Source of the DNA: Candidatus Iainarchaeum sp.
GTDB taxonomy: Archaea > Iainarchaeota > Iainarchaeia > Iainarchaeales > JAFCFF01
DNA: 7,935 nt
Direction: 5' to 3'
NCBI GenBank assembly: GCA_017608775.1
Contig: JAFCFF010000024.1
Coordinates: 1-7,935, forward strand
The notes beneath the pieces were generated by a model, which saw only the letters and a program-made list of their open reading frames with translations, was not told the DNA's origin and searched no databases. Positions 6,523 to 7,935 of the stretch are shown here, piece by piece; position 1 is the stretch's first letter, and every line of letters starts with the position of its first letter. The translations under genes and the position numbers were made by a program.

Positions 6523-6783
6523 TTGTATAAGTATACAATAGCAAAACAGATAGCAAATAAGAAGGTTATAACCTCAAAAGGAGAGGACCTAGGCAAGATA
6601 GTTGACCTTGTTATAGACGAAGGCTCAGGAGAGATAGAGGCCTTGCTTGTTGAGATAATGCCGGACAGCAAGTTTGTCAAGAAAAAAGGACTTACAGATA
6701 AGATAGTAGAGGTTCCCTATGCCAGCGTAACAGCTGTGAGCGATGTTATAATTGTTGACGAGAAGGGAATCCCATCAGATTAG
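6523..6783 (+). CDS. Single-domain PRC-barrel protein
   Basis: 86 residues, essentially one PRC-barrel domain. The chain shows the family pattern: IAKQIANKKVITSKGEDLGKI (6-26) leading to DLVIDEGSGEIEALLVE (28-44), then a lysine-rich loop (52-60), VPYASV (64-69) and the closing strand SDVIIVDEKG. The start is TTG, chosen for its AGGTG site and because the domain begins there. No signal or membrane segment, so cytoplasmic. PRC-barrels are small adaptor-like beta barrels (photosynthetic reaction centre H subunit, RimM). In haloarchaea, similar stand-alone PRC-barrel proteins (CdpB) work with SepF in FtsZ-based division; that role here is inference from similar size and domain form. It has its own promoter and is not closely coupled to the regulator upstream. 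Confidence 0.85.
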   Translation: MYKYTIAKQIANKKVITSKGEDLGKIVDLVIDEGSGEIEALLVEIMPDSKFVKKKGLTDKIVEVPYASVTAVSDVIIVDEKGIPSD

Positions 6784-6784
6784 G

Positions 6785-6812
6785 TTTTTTAAACTGATTT
6801 TTGAGTGTTTTT
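6785..6812 (+). terminator. T-tract terminator after the PRC-barrel gene
   Basis: Three T-runs follow the stop codon: T6 at 6785-6790, T5 at 6798-6802 and T5 at 6808-6812, with no stable hairpin. This is typical archaeal intrinsic termination. The 67-base convergent gap carries no matching A-run for the opposite strand, so the NFACT gene may terminate inside the PRC gene, for example at the A6 at 6682-6687. Confidence 0.55.
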
Positions 6813-6850
6813 AGTTTATCTTGTTCTTAAGTATGTTGTTTTTAAGCATA

Positions 6851-7912
6851 TCAGTCAGGAAACTCTAATGTCAGAGTTCTTTTGTTTTTGTCAAAATCCC
6901 TTAAAAACCTGAACCTTGTTTTGAGTTTGTTATATATTGCCTCCCTTTCTTCGATGTTTTTGATTTTTTCCATTTGTTTTATGGAAGCAAGAAGCTCATC
7001 AATCTCAAGAAAATGTCTGTAAATCAAATCTCCTTTTTTTCTAAGATTTGTTTTTTCCTCCAGAAATTTCCTTAGCCTTTTCTCTTCCCTTTCCAGAGAA
7101 ACACTGAGCTTTCTCATTTCCCTGGATTTTTGTTTTTCAAGTAAACTGGTTTCTTTTTCTTTGTATTTTTGTAATTTTAAAATAAAAAAATCATCCAAGA
7201 CTCTTGAAAGTTTTTCTTTTTGCTTTCCAACAAATAAAAACAGTTTTTCGTTTTTGATTTCTGGTTTGAGTTCTTGTTTCAGGGTTAGAAAATTCCTTAG
7301 CTTGGAAAATATCTTTCTAAGGGTTTTTTCATCTATTTTGGAGGGGGCTTCTTCTGCCAGGTTTTTCATGTCTAAGATTTCCAGGGCTTCCTTAAGATGA
7401 AAACCAGGAAACACATCCTTGAGCTGCCTGTGTTCTAGGATTTGTTTTTTAAAATCCTCAAAACTCTCTGGAAATCCTAGGGCTGGTTTGGGAGAATAAA
7501 CTTTTCCGAGGAGTTTTTTCTTTGAGAGCGCGGCCAAAACCTTATTGTCTTCTGAAAGAAGTAAAAAATCTCCCTGAGGATAAAACTCAAGAAGAAGCCT
7601 GAAGCCCTCAAAATCAAGAGATAAAATCCTGTCATGCCCAATCTGCCTAAAGGCCAAAACCCTTTTGTTTCCAATTAGTTTGTTGATTTTTTCCGTAAGG
7701 TTGTTTTGTCTTCCACTCAGGGGGAAAAAGGTCTCAAAAACCGCTTTTCTTGGAACAAGCAAGAGGTTTTTCACACCATCTTTAGAATGAAATTTCAACT
7801 TGAGGATTTTTTCCTTTGTTGGGAGAAAAAGGAGTTGAATTTTCTGGAAGTATGATCCCTCAAGAAAAGAGAGTTCCTTTTTTAGATAGCATAGTGAGAG
7901 GTTTGTAAGCAT
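6851..7912 (-). CDS. NFACT-family protein (RqcH/Rqc2-like), N-terminal plus coiled-coil domains only
   Basis: 353 residues; full-length archaeal and bacterial NFACT proteins are roughly 550-700. By family knowledge RqcH/Rqc2 binds obstructed large ribosomal subunits carrying peptidyl-tRNA and recruits tRNA to add C-terminal tails. Seen here: NFACT-N at 1-145, with a typical MLTNLSLCYLKKEL start, the DR motif (D94-R95 in GHDRIL) that is important for tailing, LLLEFYP (107-112) and the closing YSPKP (139-143); a helical, HhH-like part (about 148-212); and a long charged coiled coil (about 240-293) with the middle domain after it (to about 350, LRDFDKNKRTLTLEF). The chain stops there, just where NFACT-R (DUF814) should follow. 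The next 67 bases are non-coding and a gene on the other strand comes next, so no R domain is adjacent. Only 23 bases upstream are visible, with no clear ribosome site; the promoter lies outside. Confidence 0.85.
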   Translation of the reverse strand: MLTNLSLCYLKKELSFLEGSYFQKIQLLFLPTKEKILKLKFHSKDGVKNLLLVPRKAVFETFFPLSGRQNNLTEKINKLIGNKRVLAFRQIGHDRILSLDFEGFRLLLEFYPQGDFLLLSEDNKVLAALSKKKLLGKVYSPKPALGFPESFEDFKKQILEHRQLKDVFPGFHLKEALEILDMKNLAEEAPSKIDEKTLRKIFSKLRNFLTLKQELKPEIKNEKLFLFVGKQKEKLSRVLDDFFILKLQKYKEKETSLLEKQKSREMRKLSVSLEREEKRLRKFLEEKTNLRKKGDLIYRHFLEIDELLASIKQMEKIKNIEEREAIYNKLKTRFRFLRDFDKNKRTLTLEFPD

Positions 7913-7935
7913 AGAGAAAAAGTAAGGAAAGAAAA

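Noticed and set aside
6784..6850. Remnant of a frameshifted NFACT-R domain downstream of the NFACT gene
   Set aside because: Only 67 T-rich bases separate it from the convergent PRC-barrel gene; there is no room for the domain and no coding signal.

Overview
This AT-rich window looks archaeal. It encodes an archaeal Fap7-like kinase, a doubled Lrp/AsnC-type regulator, a stand-alone PRC-barrel protein and an archaeal-style NFACT (RqcH/Rqc2) protein. The promoters I can see are BRE/TATA-like boxes placed about 26 bases before a start codon, T-tracts follow stop codons, and arginine is written almost only as AGA/AGG. The small genes and very tight packing would suit a DPANN-type archaeon, but nothing here fixes the phylum. 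I see no rRNA, tRNA, CRISPR array, insertion sequence or phage gene.

Layout, left to right. (1) Bases 1-1620, plus strand: the 3' part of a Fap7-type adenylate kinase/ribosome-assembly gene, one base ahead of a signal-peptide protein with Ig-like domains and a C-terminal membrane anchor. (2) Bases 1638-5345, minus strand: a probable two-gene operon with a 124-residue two-helix membrane protein first, then a 1104-residue, mostly helical surface protein anchored at both ends. I recognise no family for either. It converges on block 1 with only 17 bases between stop codons. (3) Bases 5346-5468: a divergent promoter region with two AT-rich boxes, a direct repeat and an inverted repeat that brackets the plus-strand TATA box. 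(4) Bases 5469-6783, plus strand: a regulator with the order HTH-RAM-HTH-RAM, then a separately promoted PRC-barrel protein. (5) Bases 6851-7912, minus strand: an NFACT-N plus coiled-coil protein that stops where the NFACT-R domain would normally begin.

Two themes recur. One is the ribosome: Fap7 acts in small-subunit maturation and NFACT/RqcH in rescue of stalled large subunits. The other is the cell surface: three of the seven genes encode membrane or exported proteins. The least explained parts are the 124/1104-residue surface module and the NFACT protein that lacks its R domain. The first gene is cut by the left edge: the frame is open from the first bases, so a call from the internal GTG at 192 would be a false start.
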